A stretch of 64,000 nucleotides of DNA from Acetobacter fallax. GTDB lineage: Bacteria; Pseudomonadota; Alphaproteobacteria; Acetobacterales; Acetobacteraceae. The notes beneath the pieces were generated by a model. That model had not been told where the DNA came from. It worked only from the letters and a program-made list of their open reading frames with translations, and did no database searches. Location of the stretch: NCBI RefSeq assembly GCF_011516735.1, contig NZ_WOSX01000005.1, positions 83,105 to 147,104 of the forward strand. Reading direction: 5' to 3'. The position numbers were made by a program, and so were the translations under genes. This document shows positions 1 through 8,605 of the stretch, in pieces (the first letter of the stretch is position 1; every line of letters begins with the position of its first letter).

Positions 1-304
1 GGACGACGGAGGCGCGATGGACGCGCATGCGCTCGCCTGCAGCCTGAAGCGCGGCTTCGGTGTGTTCGGCGGCGTCGATGACGAGGTGGCTGTAGGCCTC
101 GGCGAGGCTGACGAAATCGCCCTCCGGGTCGATGATGGCCTGCTGGACGAGGTTGCCGGTCTGTTCGAGCAGGCGACGGAGAAGATGCGACTTTCCGGAG
201 CCGGAATTACCCTGGACGAGCAGTCTTGTGGCGAGGAGTTCGGCGAGATTCATTATTGCCGGTCCGCCGCCGACGATCTGTCCCATTTCGATGCTGCTGC
301 TCAT
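1..304 (-). CDS. HerA-like ATP-binding protein (partial, N-terminal 101 codons)
   Basis: The first 101 codons of a minus-strand gene are visible; the rest lies beyond position 1. About 28 residues after the ATG at 304 there is a Walker A loop, GNSGSGKS, followed about 30 residues later by IIDPEGDF, the pairing typical of HerA/DUF87-type ATPases (helicase HerA central domain), which act on DNA or in defence and repair complexes. There is no signal peptide, so it is cytoplasmic. What is seen is the P-loop and its context; family membership is inferred from the Walker A plus DPEGD pattern. The C-terminal half needed to tell a HerA helicase from another RecA-fold ATPase is absent. Confidence 0.7.
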   Translation of the reverse strand, partial: MSSSIEMGQIVGGGPAIMNLAELLATRLLVQGNSGSGKSHLLRRLLEQTGNLVQQAIIDPEGDFVSLAEAYSHLVIDAAEHTEAALQAAGERMRVHRASVV

Positions 305-399
305 GGTGCCGGGGATAGCTTGCCGACTCCCTGTGAGGCAACCGGGAACAGGCGGGAATGCTGCCTCAGGGGCTTTATCGGAGGTTGGGTGCATCGAAG

Positions 400-478
400 A
401 ACCCGGGCTCTGCCCTGGAACCCGCCAAAGGTCGCAGACCCTTGGAAACCATTTTATTATTAATCAATCGGGGTGCAG
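400..478. repeat. Modular palindromic repeat, copy 1
   Basis: Lies between the HerA-like gene start (304) and the flavoprotein end (508). It contains GGGCTCTGCCC, an AAAGGTC-GCA-GACCCTT hairpin, then GGAAACCATTTTATTATTAATCAATCGGGGTGC-type linker sequence (read in two parts), the same modules found at a dozen other places in the window. It encodes nothing. Confidence 0.8.
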
Positions 479-507
479 CGGCATGCGGTCCCGGGCGAGG
501 TCGGCGA

Positions 508-1743
508 CTACCGGTTCAGCCAGTTCAGAGCGCCTAGAGCGGCGGCGCGTCCGGTGGCCATGCAGGCCTGGAGGAGATAGCCGCCGGTGGGGGCTTCCCA
601 GTCGAGCATTTCGCCGCAGACGAAGATGCCGGGGATAGCGTGAAGCATGAAGTGGCTGTCCACGGCGGACTGGGGGACGCCACCGGCGGTGGAGATGGCG
701 CGGTCGAGGGAGTCCGGGGCTGTGAGGCGGATCGGGAGGGCCTTGATACGGCGGGCGAGATCGGCGGGAGTTGTTGAGAGGTCACCGGCTTCGCGCAGGA
801 GTGCTGTGGCGACGGGGGGAAGCTGAGCCGCTTTCCGGAGGCGGTTGGAAAGGCTTTCGCGGGCGCGGGTTTTGCTGAAGCGATCTGTGAGAATGGCGAG
901 GTCGAGATCGGGGCGGAGATCGAGGAAGACAGTGGTGGGACCGTTCTGTTCGATGGCGTCGCGGAGGGGAGCGGACAGAGCGTAGAGAGCGCCGCCCTCG
1001 ATACCGGTGCGGGTGATGATGGCTTCACCGCGGATGGTGACTGTGTTGAAGGTCAGGGCGATGCGTTTGAGAGGGGTTCCGGCGAAGCGGTCTCGGAGAA
1101 TGTCGGACCAGACGACATGGAAGCCACAATTGGCGGGGCGGAAGGGTGCGAGGGGGATGCCTTGCCGGAGGAGGAGTGTGGCCCATGAGCCGTCTGAGCC
1201 GAGACGGGACCAGCTTGCGCCACCGAGGGCGAGGATGGTGGCGTCGGGTGGAGCGATGTCTGCGGGGGATCCGTCTTTTTGTGTGAAGGTGAGATGGTTG
1301 TCGGTGTTCCAGCCTGTCCAGGTGGTGTTGGGACGGAAGATGACACCGAGGGTGTTGAGGCGGGCGAGCCAGGCGCGGAGGAGAGGCGAGGCTTTCATGG
1401 CTTTGGGAAAGATGCGGCCGGAGCTCCCGGTGAAGCAAGGCAGGCCGAGGTCTTCGGCCCAGGCGACCATCATCTTCGGCGTGAAGTCCGCGAGGGCCGG
1501 GGCGAGCCAGGGGGCGGCGGTGCCATAGCGGGTGAGGAAGTGCGGTTCGGGTTCGGCGTTTGTCAGGTTGAGGCCGCTTTTTCCGGCCATCAGCAGTTTG
1601 CGACCGGCGGTGGGCATGCGGTCGGTGACGGTGACGACGCAGCCGGCTGTGGCGAGGATTTCGGCGGCAGCAAGGCCGGCGGGGCCTGCGCCGACGATGA
1701 CGATGTGGCGTGCCGGCTCAGGAATTGCTGGTGTTGCGCTCAT
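508..1743 (-). CDS. FAD-dependent oxidoreductase, HI0933/BaiN-like flavoprotein
   Basis: A flavoprotein of the HI0933/YhiN/BaiN-like group (the TIGR03862 type). The dinucleotide-binding motif GAGPAGLAAAEILA lies near the N-terminus, followed by GRKLLMAGKSGLNLTN, the family's second signature, and the C-terminus carries the closing FAD motif ETLDWEAPTGGYLLQACMATG-like segment (here GEMLDWEAPTGGYLL). The ORF opens at 1794, but the ATG at 1743 (MSATPAIPEP) places the Rossmann motif at the usual distance from the start, so I prefer it; this gives 411 residues. Family members reduce unsaturated or quinoid substrates, but the true substrate is unknown. It stands alone between the HerA-like gene and the flagellar cluster. 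Confidence 0.85.
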   Translation of the reverse strand: MSATPAIPEPARHIVIVGAGPAGLAAAEILATAGCVVTVTDRMPTAGRKLLMAGKSGLNLTNAEPEPHFLTRYGTAAPWLAPALADFTPKMMVAWAEDLGLPCFTGSSGRIFPKAMKASPLLRAWLARLNTLGVIFRPNTTWTGWNTDNHLTFTQKDGSPADIAPPDATILALGGASWSRLGSDGSWATLLLRQGIPLAPFRPANCGFHVVWSDILRDRFAGTPLKRIALTFNTVTIRGEAIITRTGIEGGALYALSAPLRDAIEQNGPTTVFLDLRPDLDLAILTDRFSKTRARESLSNRLRKAAQLPPVATALLREAGDLSTTPADLARRIKALPIRLTAPDSLDRAISTAGGVPQSAVDSHFMLHAIPGIFVCGEMLDWEAPTGGYLLQACMATGRAAALGALNWLNR

Positions 1744-1899
1744 GATGTTCCTGCCTGTGCCCCGGTCTGTTTTTCGGTGTGTTGAGGCTCTCATAGCCTC
1801 AAAGAAGGGTGCCGTGACAGGTTATGGTGGTTTTATGTGAGGGGAAGAGGTCGGGCTCTGTTTTCCGGATGGGCACGTGATGCTGGCCTGCGGGCGATG

Positions 1900-2985
1900 T
1901 TACAGGACGGGTGGCGGGGCTGAAGCCGGAGGGCGTTTAAGTTTCCACACGTAGGCGATCACGGCGGCGACGGCCTGGAAATATTCGTAGGGAATTTCTG
2001 TGTCTTCGGGGAGTGTATAGAGCGAGCGGGCGAGCGGGGGATTCGAGACGATCGGGACTTTTGATTCGTTTGCAAATTCTCTGATTCTGGCGGCAAGTTC
2101 GTCCATGCCTTTTGCCACGACCCGGGGCGCGTTGCCGGCTCCCTGATCGTATTCGAGCGCGACGGCATAATGCGTCGGGTTGGTGATGACGACTGTTGCG
2201 TTTTTCACGGCTTCACGGATGCGTTTGCGCGTCCGCCGCATCCGCAACTGCTTCTGACGGCCTTTGACGTGCGGGTCGCCTTCTGTCTGTCTGGTCTCTT
2301 CCTTAGTGTCATGCCGGCTCATTTTAAGACCCTGCAGGCGGTGATAACGTGTCCATACTTCGTCGAGGACGACGATGATCATCTGCACGACGAGCACGGC
2401 GACGAGAGTCCGCATTGTCAGGTCGTATAATGTGGTTGCGAAAACCTGGGGCGACCAGTCCATGGTGTTCGGTGCCAGCCTGAGCGTATCAGTCACCACG
2501 CCGTAGAGAAGAAACGAAAAAGCCCCGAGTTTGGCAATAGATTTTATTGTATCGATCAGGCTCGTCACGCTGAAGATGCGCTTGATGCCTTTCATCGGGT
2601 TGAGGCGTGTGAGATCCGGGATCAGTGCTTCGGTGCGGATCAGAAAGCCGGACTGAAGCGTGGATGTGGTTACGGCAGCGACGGCGGCGGCTCCTGCGAC
2701 TGGCAGGCCGAGCAGCATGGCTGTTTTCATCGCGAACAACATGACCTGCGCGGCTGTGGACGGATCGAAATCGATATCGCCTGAATGTTCCAGAAGGCCT
2801 TTCATTTCCAGCACAAACCGGCGAGCTCCGGTGGGCAGCACCATGACCAGAGCGATGCTTGCCAGACCCAGGCTTGAAAACAGATGCAGTTCGCGCGACT
2901 GGGCGATGTTGCCTTCTTCGCGCGCCCGTTCGAGCCGTCGGCCGGTCGGGGCTTCTGTCGTGTCACCCGTATCGGAGTCAGCCAC
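1900..2985 (-). CDS. flhB: Flagellar type III export protein FlhB
   Basis: Substrate-specificity switch of the flagellar type III export gate in the inner membrane. Four hydrophobic segments occupy roughly residues 35-210, followed by a charged cytoplasmic domain. The autocleavage motif N-P-T-H is intact at residues 269-272 (ITNPTHYAVAL), so self-cleavage between N and P is expected. The length of 361 residues is normal. The start ATG at 2985 gives MADSDTGDTTEAPTGRRLERAREEGN, the classic FlhB N-terminus with the TEAPT...R..AREEG signature. It is the last gene of the minus-strand run flgB-flgC-fliE-fliQ-fliR-flhB, 51 bases after fliR. Confidence 0.97.
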   Translation of the reverse strand: MADSDTGDTTEAPTGRRLERAREEGNIAQSRELHLFSSLGLASIALVMVLPTGARRFVLEMKGLLEHSGDIDFDPSTAAQVMLFAMKTAMLLGLPVAGAAAVAAVTTSTLQSGFLIRTEALIPDLTRLNPMKGIKRIFSVTSLIDTIKSIAKLGAFSFLLYGVVTDTLRLAPNTMDWSPQVFATTLYDLTMRTLVAVLVVQMIIVVLDEVWTRYHRLQGLKMSRHDTKEETRQTEGDPHVKGRQKQLRMRRTRKRIREAVKNATVVITNPTHYAVALEYDQGAGNAPRVVAKGMDELAARIREFANESKVPIVSNPPLARSLYTLPEDTEIPYEYFQAVAAVIAYVWKLKRPPASAPPPVL

Positions 2986-3036
2986 GGCTTATCTCCGGAC
3001 TACTTTTCTGGCATGACGCGTTTTGCAGATTCTGGC

Positions 3037-3837
3037 TCATAGTCCGCCGATTCCGGGCAGACTGGCCAGTGCTGCATCAAGATGCTGCGTCCATGTTGCG
3101 ACCATGCCACGAATGAGAAGCGCCAGCAGAAAGATGCCACCCAGAAGCTGCGCGGGCATGGCGAGAGAATACACCTGGAGGCCCGGAGAGAAGCGGCTTA
3201 GCAGCCCCAGCATGGCAGGCCACACGGTTCCGAGCAGCACGAAAGGCATCGCGAGCTGGAATGCCAGCAGAAAGGAACGCTGCGTCATCTCCGTAACACT
3301 GTGTGCCGCATCACCCATGAGAGGAAAATGTCCGGGTGGGAAGACCTGATAGCTTCCGGCGAGAGCATAAAGCGGGAAAACGTAAAGGCCGGTCGAAAAC
3401 ATCACGACAGGCACTGAAAGCGAGGCAAGGTGACTGACGGCGGTGCTCTGGGCACCAAGGTCCGGGTCTGGTTGCAGGACGTTTGAAAGTCCGGTGAATG
3501 TTGAAAGAATCTGCACGGAGACAGGAAAAGACAGAGCCATCAGCTGGGCAAGCCAGCCGATGAGACCTCCGCTCAGCGTTTCGGAGCAGATCAGCACGAT
3601 GGCGCGCCCGGGATCAAGAATATCTCCGGTTTCCGCTGCCAGAAAATGATTTTTCAGAACAGGGAACATCAGAAAGGCGATACTGATTGCCAGGCCGGCT
3701 TTTATCGTCGATGGAACGGTCTGCGTGCTGAGGCCGGGCAGCGTGACAACCATCGCGACGACACGACACAGGATGGCTACGAAAACGACCATCTGCGTCG
3801 GCAGAGCCGCAATGAAGACTGTCAGGTCGCCACTCAA
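3037..3837 (-). CDS. fliR: Flagellar export gate protein FliR
   Basis: An inner-membrane component of the flagellar export gate, forming the FliPQR helical assembly. The protein has 266 residues with about six strongly hydrophobic stretches and the FliR-typical VQILSTFTGLSNVLQPD region in the middle. The start is a TTG at 3837 overlapping the fliQ stop in a TTGA arrangement, which suggests translational coupling; no strong Shine-Dalgarno is visible. The neighbours fliQ (upstream) and flhB (downstream) match the usual fliR order. Confidence 0.95.
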   Translation of the reverse strand: MSGDLTVFIAALPTQMVVFVAILCRVVAMVVTLPGLSTQTVPSTIKAGLAISIAFLMFPVLKNHFLAAETGDILDPGRAIVLICSETLSGGLIGWLAQLMALSFPVSVQILSTFTGLSNVLQPDPDLGAQSTAVSHLASLSVPVVMFSTGLYVFPLYALAGSYQVFPPGHFPLMGDAAHSVTEMTQRSFLLAFQLAMPFVLLGTVWPAMLGLLSRFSPGLQVYSLAMPAQLLGGIFLLALLIRGMVATWTQHLDAALASLPGIGGL

Positions 3838-4106
3838 GAGGCGCCCGCGACGATGACCTGATCAAAAATATGCCGTGTATAAGAAAGAAGTGTTGAATAC
3901 ATAAACGAACCGGCGAACAGAAGAGCCGACATTGAGGCCACGAATTTTGGCACGAATGACAACGTCGATTCATTAATCTGGGTGACGGCCTGCAGGATGG
4001 AGATCAGCAGGCCCGCAGCCAGGGACGCGATCAGTGAAGGAGCGCCGATTTTTACCGCAACGATGAGCGTCTCTCGTAACAGGGACGCGATATCAACAGA
4101 ATTCAT
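3834..4106 (-). CDS. fliQ: Flagellar export gate protein FliQ
   Basis: A small (90 residues) two-helix membrane protein of the FliPQR export gate. The pattern of two hydrophobic segments around residues 15-40 and 50-75 separated by QAVTQINESTLSFVPK is the diagnostic FliQ signature (Q..TQI.E.TL.F.PK). The four-base overlap with fliR indicates co-transcription and coupling. Confidence 0.96.
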   Translation of the reverse strand: MNSVDIASLLRETLIVAVKIGAPSLIASLAAGLLISILQAVTQINESTLSFVPKFVASMSALLFAGSFMYSTLLSYTRHIFDQVIVAGAS

Positions 4107-4144
4107 AAAATAAAATGTCCTGAAATAAATAAGCTTTCCGGATA

Positions 4145-4480
4145 TCAGATCGTCATGCGCATGACATCCTGATAGGACTGAATCACCCGGTCACGGACGG
4201 TCGAGGCTGTCTGAAGGACAATCTGGGCCTGTGAGATCGAGGTGACGATATCGGTCAGGTTTCCCTGCCCGTTCAGGCCTGCGGCTGCCTTTGCTTCCGT
4301 ATCTTTTCCGTTCTGAACCGCGCCCTGGATGGCACTTTGCAGAGCATCCCCGAAGCTTGTGCCGGAATCGGTGCCGGCACTGTCATCAATGGAGGACGCC
4401 TGGTCGGCGAGAGAAGCGCCGGATTGCGTTCGCGCGTATGCGGCGGCGGCTGTTTTATTCGCGACGGAGGAGATCATCAT
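4145..4480 (-). CDS. fliE: Flagellar hook-basal body protein FliE
   Basis: FliE links the MS ring to the proximal rod. The 111-residue protein ends with the family's conserved region: LTDIVTSISQAQIVLQTAS followed by TVRDRVIQSYQDVMRM. The N-terminal half is low-complexity and Ser/Asp rich, as is common for FliE. Its ATG overlaps the flgC stop (ATGA). Between fliE and fliQ lie 38 bases with no other signal seen. Confidence 0.93.
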   Translation of the reverse strand: MMISSVANKTAAAAYARTQSGASLADQASSIDDSAGTDSGTSFGDALQSAIQGAVQNGKDTEAKAAAGLNGQGNLTDIVTSISQAQIVLQTASTVRDRVIQSYQDVMRMTI

Positions 4481-4884
4481 TTCAGCAGGTCAATCGTTCT
4501 GGTGATCATGGAGCGGGTGGTCTGCAGAGTGTTCAGATTTGCCTCGTAAGAACGCTGAGCTTCGTGAGAATCCATGATTTCAACCATAGTATTGACGTTT
4601 GATGTTTTGACATAGCCGCGTGCATCGGCGGCTGGGTGCGTCGGATCGTAACGCATCTGAAAATCGGACATGTCGTGGTCGATTTTTTTGACACTAACGT
4701 TCGAGACACCTGTATTCTGATCAATCGTATTCTGAAATGTTATTGTCTTGCGGCGATAGGGATCAGCTCCGGGTGTGGAACCGGTCGTATCCTGATTGGC
4801 GATATTTTCCGCGACAACACGAAGACGCTGTGACTGCGCTTCCATGCCCGCAGCGGAAATTCCCATTGTGCTGTTGATATCCAT
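4477..4884 (-). CDS. flgC: Flagellar proximal rod protein FlgC
   Basis: Proximal rod subunit, exported by the flagellar type III system. The N-terminus GISAAGMEAQSQRLRVVAENIANQDT is the rod/hook family signature (AENIAN), and the C-terminus ends NVNTMVEIMDSHEAQRSYEANLNTLQTTRSM, typical of FlgC. The length of 135 residues is normal. It is 15 bases downstream of flgB and overlaps fliE by four bases. Confidence 0.96.
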   Translation of the reverse strand: MDINSTMGISAAGMEAQSQRLRVVAENIANQDTTGSTPGADPYRRKTITFQNTIDQNTGVSNVSVKKIDHDMSDFQMRYDPTHPAADARGYVKTSNVNTMVEIMDSHEAQRSYEANLNTLQTTRSMITRTIDLLK

Positions 4885-4899
4885 ACGTGATCGTTCTCA

Positions 4900-5295
4900 C
4901 TATTTTCCAAGAACGAACGTCAGCATACTTTTGTAAGCTGAATAGACATTTGTCGCGAAACGCTGCTGATCGCCTGTTTCGGCAACCTCTTCCATCTGGC
5001 TCTCCAGAGAAACAGCATTGCCGTTCGGGGCCTGCTCACCCTCCGTCGTGACGGAAGAGGACCGGCCCCGGCCTCCAACCGGGATGTGGCGGGGAGAGGT
5101 TGTGGCCAGACCGACCTGGAACTGAGCCAGCGCGCTGGAAAATGGCGTGATATCCTGGGCTGTATAACCAGGCGTGTCGGCATTGGCGACATTGTTCGCG
5201 AGCACCTGCTCGCGTTGTTCCAGCCAGGACATCCGCCTCTGGGCCAGTCCGAAAAGATCAGTTCCGCCTGTGGCGGGACGTGAGGCATCCAGCAT
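4900..5295 (-). CDS. flgB: Flagellar proximal rod protein FlgB
   Basis: Proximal rod subunit. The core motif QREQVLANNVANADTPGYTAQDI and the C-terminal region with MEEVAE...FATNVYSAYKSML match FlgB. The reading frame extends upstream to 5403, but the ATG at 5295 (MLDASRPATGG) has GGAG at a good distance and gives 131 residues, the family's normal size, whereas the upstream start has no clear ribosome binding site. First gene of the minus-strand flagellar operon, divergent from fliO-fliP. Confidence 0.92.
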   Translation of the reverse strand: MLDASRPATGGTDLFGLAQRRMSWLEQREQVLANNVANADTPGYTAQDITPFSSALAQFQVGLATTSPRHIPVGGRGRSSSVTTEGEQAPNGNAVSLESQMEEVAETGDQQRFATNVYSAYKSMLTFVLGK

Positions 5296-5426
5296 CCGGT
5301 TCTCCGCAAGGTTAAACAGGTGGGCCGGTGCAGACCGGTCCGTCTGCTGACCATGCGTTGTGAAACGCTGAAATATCGTTAAAAGGCCGGAGCAATGGAG
5401 CATTTGTTTATTCGGTCATGAAATCA

Positions 5427-5449
5427 CTAAACGTAAACGTATTGTTTAC
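5427..5449. promoter_or_regulatory. Inverted repeat in the flgB/fliO divergent region
   Basis: The AT-richer stretch between the divergent flgB and fliO genes carries GTAAAC (5433-5438), five bases, and GTTTAC (5444-5449), preceded by CTAAAC at 5428-5433. This is a plausible operator for a regulator of both flagellar transcripts; no specific regulator can be assigned from the sequence. Confidence 0.35.
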
Positions 5450-5502
5450 TTTGGGATCGCAAATCTGTGGCTCTTCTGAACCGCCTCACGGAATGCGCCC
5501 GT

Positions 5503-5781
5503 ATGGGATTTTATGACATCATTACGACTGTGGCGGCGCTTGTTGCGGTCCTTGCCATGATTCTGCTCAGCCGGAGTGGCTGGCAGGTTCTGGCGCGGCT
5601 GCGCGGTCCGGTAAGGAATAACGCTGGTCTCGCTCTGGACGGATCGCTTGCTCTGGATGCACGTCGCCGCCTCAGCGTCATTTCCTGTCACGGGCGAAAG
5701 GTTCTGCTTCTGACGGGCGGACCGTCCGATGTTGTCGTCGGGTGGCTCCCGGAACCCGGAACAGAGGATCAGTCCTCGTGA
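5503..5781 (+). CDS. fliO: Flagellar biosynthesis protein FliO
   Basis: A small single-pass membrane protein (92 residues from the ATG at 5503; the frame opens with a GTG at 5467) that helps assemble FliP in the export gate. One hydrophobic segment (IITTVAALVAVLAMILL) is followed by LDGSLALDARRRLSVISCHGRKVLLLTGG, the FliO pattern of a cytoplasmic beta-rich domain (L.LD.RRRL..I.....LLL.G). The GGAA before 5503 favours that start. Its position directly before fliP, with overlapping stop and start, supports the call despite weak conservation in this family. Confidence 0.85.
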   Translation: MGFYDIITTVAALVAVLAMILLSRSGWQVLARLRGPVRNNAGLALDGSLALDARRRLSVISCHGRKVLLLTGGPSDVVVGWLPEPGTEDQSS

Positions 5782-6572
5782 AGGCAGGTTTCACGTCCCC
5801 GACAGGGAGATTCCGGAGCGGCAACATTTCTGTTGTGCTGCTGTCTTCACTGGTGATTCTGGTGCTTGCTGCCGGGTGGCCTCATGCGGCTCATGCACAA
5901 TCTCTCAATATCGATCTCGGGCAGAAAGGCGACTCCGGCACTGCCGGGCGGCTGGTGCAGCTTTCGGCGCTGATTACGGTTCTGTCGCTTGCTCCCAGCC
6001 TGCTGGTGATGGTGACGGCATTCACACGGATCATCATCGTGCTGTCGCTGCTGCGGAGTGCGATTGGCGCGCAGGGCACGCCGCCGAACACAGTGCTGAT
6101 CGGGCTGGCGATTTTTCTGACTTTTTTTGTCATGCAACCGGTGATGGAGCAGTCATGGGCGAATGGCATTTCTCCGCTCATCGCAGGGAAAATTGCTGAG
6201 CTGGATGGTCTGCGCGCAGCGGCCGAACCGTTTCATGGTTTCATGGTTGCCAATGCCCGTCCTGCCGATCTGGCGACATTCTTTCATCTGGCGAATGTTC
6301 ATCCTCCGGCAGCGGCGGCTGACACTCCATGGCGCGTTCTGATGCCGGCTTTCATGATCGGGGAACTACGCCGGGGTTTTGAGATGGGCTTTTTGCTCTA
6401 TCTGCCGTTTCTCGTGATCGACATCGTGGTGTCGACGGTACTGATGAGTCTGGGCATGATGATGCTGCCGCCGGCTACGATCTCCCTGCCGTTCAAACTG
6501 ATTTTCTTTGTGATGGTGGATGGCTGGCAGCTTGTCGCGGGGAGCCTCGTCCGCAGTTTCGGGGGCGGATAG
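5778..6572 (+). CDS. fliP: Flagellar export gate protein FliP
   Basis: Core subunit of the FliPQR export channel. It starts at a GTG (5778) that overlaps the fliO stop as GTGA and is preceded by AGAGGA at a suitable distance; the frame is open further upstream, but that would run into fliO. The N-terminus is a cleavable-type signal (LVILVLAAGWPHAAHA), then SALITVLSLAPSLLVMVTAFTRIIIVLSLLR, the FliP signature, and MPAFMIGELRRGFEMGFLLYLPF near the C-terminus. 264 residues, slightly longer than usual because of the N-terminal leader. Confidence 0.96.
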   Translation: MKAGFTSPTGRFRSGNISVVLLSSLVILVLAAGWPHAAHAQSLNIDLGQKGDSGTAGRLVQLSALITVLSLAPSLLVMVTAFTRIIIVLSLLRSAIGAQGTPPNTVLIGLAIFLTFFVMQPVMEQSWANGISPLIAGKIAELDGLRAAAEPFHGFMVANARPADLATFFHLANVHPPAAAADTPWRVLMPAFMIGELRRGFEMGFLLYLPFLVIDIVVSTVLMSLGMMMLPPATISLPFKLIFFVMVDGWQLVAGSLVRSFGGG

Positions 6573-6589
6573 AGAAACGTCCCCTCCCC

Positions 6590-7115
6590 TGATTTATGTA
6601 AGAAAACGGTTTTCAAAGGCGAGCCTTTGCCGGGTTCCGGGGCAGAGCCCTGCCAGTTCTGCACCTGCCAGTCTCACACAGGACCCTCTGGTATTAGTTG
6701 GCACCTTCCCGGGGCTTTGCCCGTGATGACCACCAAAGGTCGCAGACCTTTGGAAAGACTCTGTTCGCGTTATATATTGATCTTTGATTTTTCAAAGGGT
6801 TAGCAGAATCCGGGCTCTGCCCGAACCCGGCAGGGACCGCAGGCCCCTGCACCCCGATTGATTAATAATAAAATGGTTTCCAAAGGTCTGTGACCTTTGG
6901 TGGGTTCCAGGGCAAAGCCCTGGGAAGGAGCCAGCACTTAATGGCAACAGAGACTTTGTAAACCGGCCTGTTTATCAAAACAGATCCGGGTGAAGGGGGC
7001 TGCGACCCCTTCCGGGTTCGGGCACAGCCCGTGCTGCCGACGGACCTTTGAAAAACCACACGTCAACATTTAACGATAACAAAGGCCCGCGACCTTTGGC
7101 GGTCATCACGGTAAC
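6590..7115. repeat. Modular palindromic repeat cluster, copy 2 (composite)
   Basis: The gap between fliP and the GGT-like gene is almost wholly made of repeat modules in both orientations. At 6882-6898 is AAAGGTC-TGT-GACCTTT (module A), followed by CAGGGC-AAA-GCCCTG at 6908-6922 (module B). Upstream of these come CGGGC-TCTG-CCCG (module C) and GCAGGGACC-GCA-GGCCCCTGC (module D). A second A/B pair in the opposite order lies at about 6710-6755, and an inverted D-C pair at about 6990-7035. No coding capacity. Confidence 0.85.
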
Positions 7116-7147
7116 GGCCTGAGACTCCTGGCACTCACATATGCGGA

Positions 7148-8605
7148 TCAGTCGCGGGCTGATCCTGAGGCATAGCCGCCGCCGCGTGGGTCAACTGAGC
7201 CGAAGCAGCGGGCGCTGTTGCCCGGCAGACCGGAACGGCAGGAGATCGCGTTGGCACGACCGGACGATGTCGCGGGTTTCAGCTGATCATCACCCCGGAG
7301 CGCACCGGAAAGAGCGGCGGCTGCCGCATCCGAGGCATCGCCCTGACCGGAGGCTGTTGCCGCCGCGACGAACGCCCCGTCGCGATGGGCAATGGCGCCG
7401 GGGAGCAGCGGACGTGGCAGATGAGCCGAGGATGCGGCGAGCACGATGCCCGTGGAGCCAGCGACGCGGCCTGTTCCGAACAGATTGTTCATCGTCAGCA
7501 CGCAGGAGACAGCCTCACCCTGCCGGTCCACGACAGCGTAGGATGTCGATGCGGGCAGGTTCGGAAGTGTGCCGCCGGATGGCGTGCGGCCGGAATCGAG
7601 CAGTTCCTGAGCCCGCGCGGCGAGAACGGAAGCAGAGCTGCCGCCTTCGCTGGCACGCCAGCCGGCGACAGCCCGAGCGCCTGCGCCGCCGGAGGTGGAC
7701 TGGCCATTTTCCATCGCTCTCCAGGCCACGGCCATTCCGTAACCACCATCCGCCGGTGGTGGCAGGAAAGAAACCTGGGTGCCCTGCACGGTAACCGTAA
7801 GGGGCATGACGACCTGCGGGAGGGCAGCGCGGAGACCAGCCATGGTGAGGCCGCCACCGGCTGCATCGCTTGCTGCGACGAAGGTGCGGGCCAGTGAACC
7901 GATATAGAGATCGCCCGGCCCGGCAGAACGGATTCGCTCCAGAGAGCCGGCAAGCCTCGGCTGGGTAAGGATGTCACCTGCTTTCATAACGGTGCCGTCG
8001 GAACGTCCGAAGATATGGAGGGCGCCGTCATCCGCCAGAAGCGGGGCCTGCACCGCGGCAAGATCGGAGGCAAGCTGGGTGCCCACTTCCAGGCCACCAC
8101 GGGCGAGCTGAAGAGCGGGCTGGGTCAGTTCGGCAAAATCGACGCTGCCATAACGGAGCTGCATCATGAACAGGCCGCGGGCCAGCATGGGCGACGAGGC
8201 AGGGCGATCCGCGTGTGGCGTCGGACCCTGCACAGCATCGGGCGGGGAATCGCCCGTTGGAAGGAAAACGAAGGCCTGACCGCCATTTCTGTCACCGGGA
8301 CGCCAGGCAAGGCAGGCGCCGCCTGCACCAAGCGAGGCGCGGGATGGCAGAGTGGCCGACAGAGCGAGACCCAGGGCCGCGGCGGCATCGGCCGCGTTGC
8401 CGCCACGTTGCAGAACGGTCTGAGCGGCGAGAGCGGCCTGGGGCTCGTCGGCGACGATGGTGCCGACATAGCCGGAAATCATATGTGAACCGGAACCGAA
8501 CAGGGAGAGTACGGCATGTTCTGTGCCGCCGTTGTTCCCGAAAGGAAGGAGCGAACAGGCGGAGACAAGTCCTGCGGCGGCCACGACAGCGCCGTTGCGC
8601 TGCAT
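7148..8605 (-). CDS. Gamma-glutamyltransferase-like lipoprotein, probably inactive or altered
   Basis: A member of the GGT (Ntn-hydrolase) family by its overall pattern: DEPQAALAAQTVLQRGGNAADAAAALGLAL near the N-terminus, a central YAVVDRQGEAVSCVLTMNNLFGTGRVAG block and a closing FGSVDPRGGGYASG. The ATG at 8605 starts a lipoprotein signal ending LVSAC, so the product is probably anchored in an envelope membrane; the frame is open to 8740. Two catalytic landmarks differ: the position of the processing Thr (T of TTHYSVVD in E. coli GGT) is Ser in STSYAVVD, and the arginine that binds the substrate carboxylate is not found after the GAGG motif. The small-subunit half is also shortened. Glutathione hydrolase activity is therefore doubtful. 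Confidence 0.75.
   Translation of the reverse strand: MQRNGAVVAAAGLVSACSLLPFGNNGGTEHAVLSLFGSGSHMISGYVGTIVADEPQAALAAQTVLQRGGNAADAAAALGLALSATLPSRASLGAGGACLAWRPGDRNGGQAFVFLPTGDSPPDAVQGPTPHADRPASSPMLARGLFMMQLRYGSVDFAELTQPALQLARGGLEVGTQLASDLAAVQAPLLADDGALHIFGRSDGTVMKAGDILTQPRLAGSLERIRSAGPGDLYIGSLARTFVAASDAAGGGLTMAGLRAALPQVVMPLTVTVQGTQVSFLPPPADGGYGMAVAWRAMENGQSTSGGAGARAVAGWRASEGGSSASVLAARAQELLDSGRTPSGGTLPNLPASTSYAVVDRQGEAVSCVLTMNNLFGTGRVAGSTGIVLAASSAHLPRPLLPGAIAHRDGAFVAAATASGQGDASDAAAAALSGALRGDDQLKPATSSGRANAISCRSGLPGNSARCFGSVDPRGGGYASGSARD

Noticed and set aside
6590..7115. CRISPR-like array
   Set aside because: Repeats are different hairpin modules with irregular spacing and both orientations; no constant repeat-spacer pattern.
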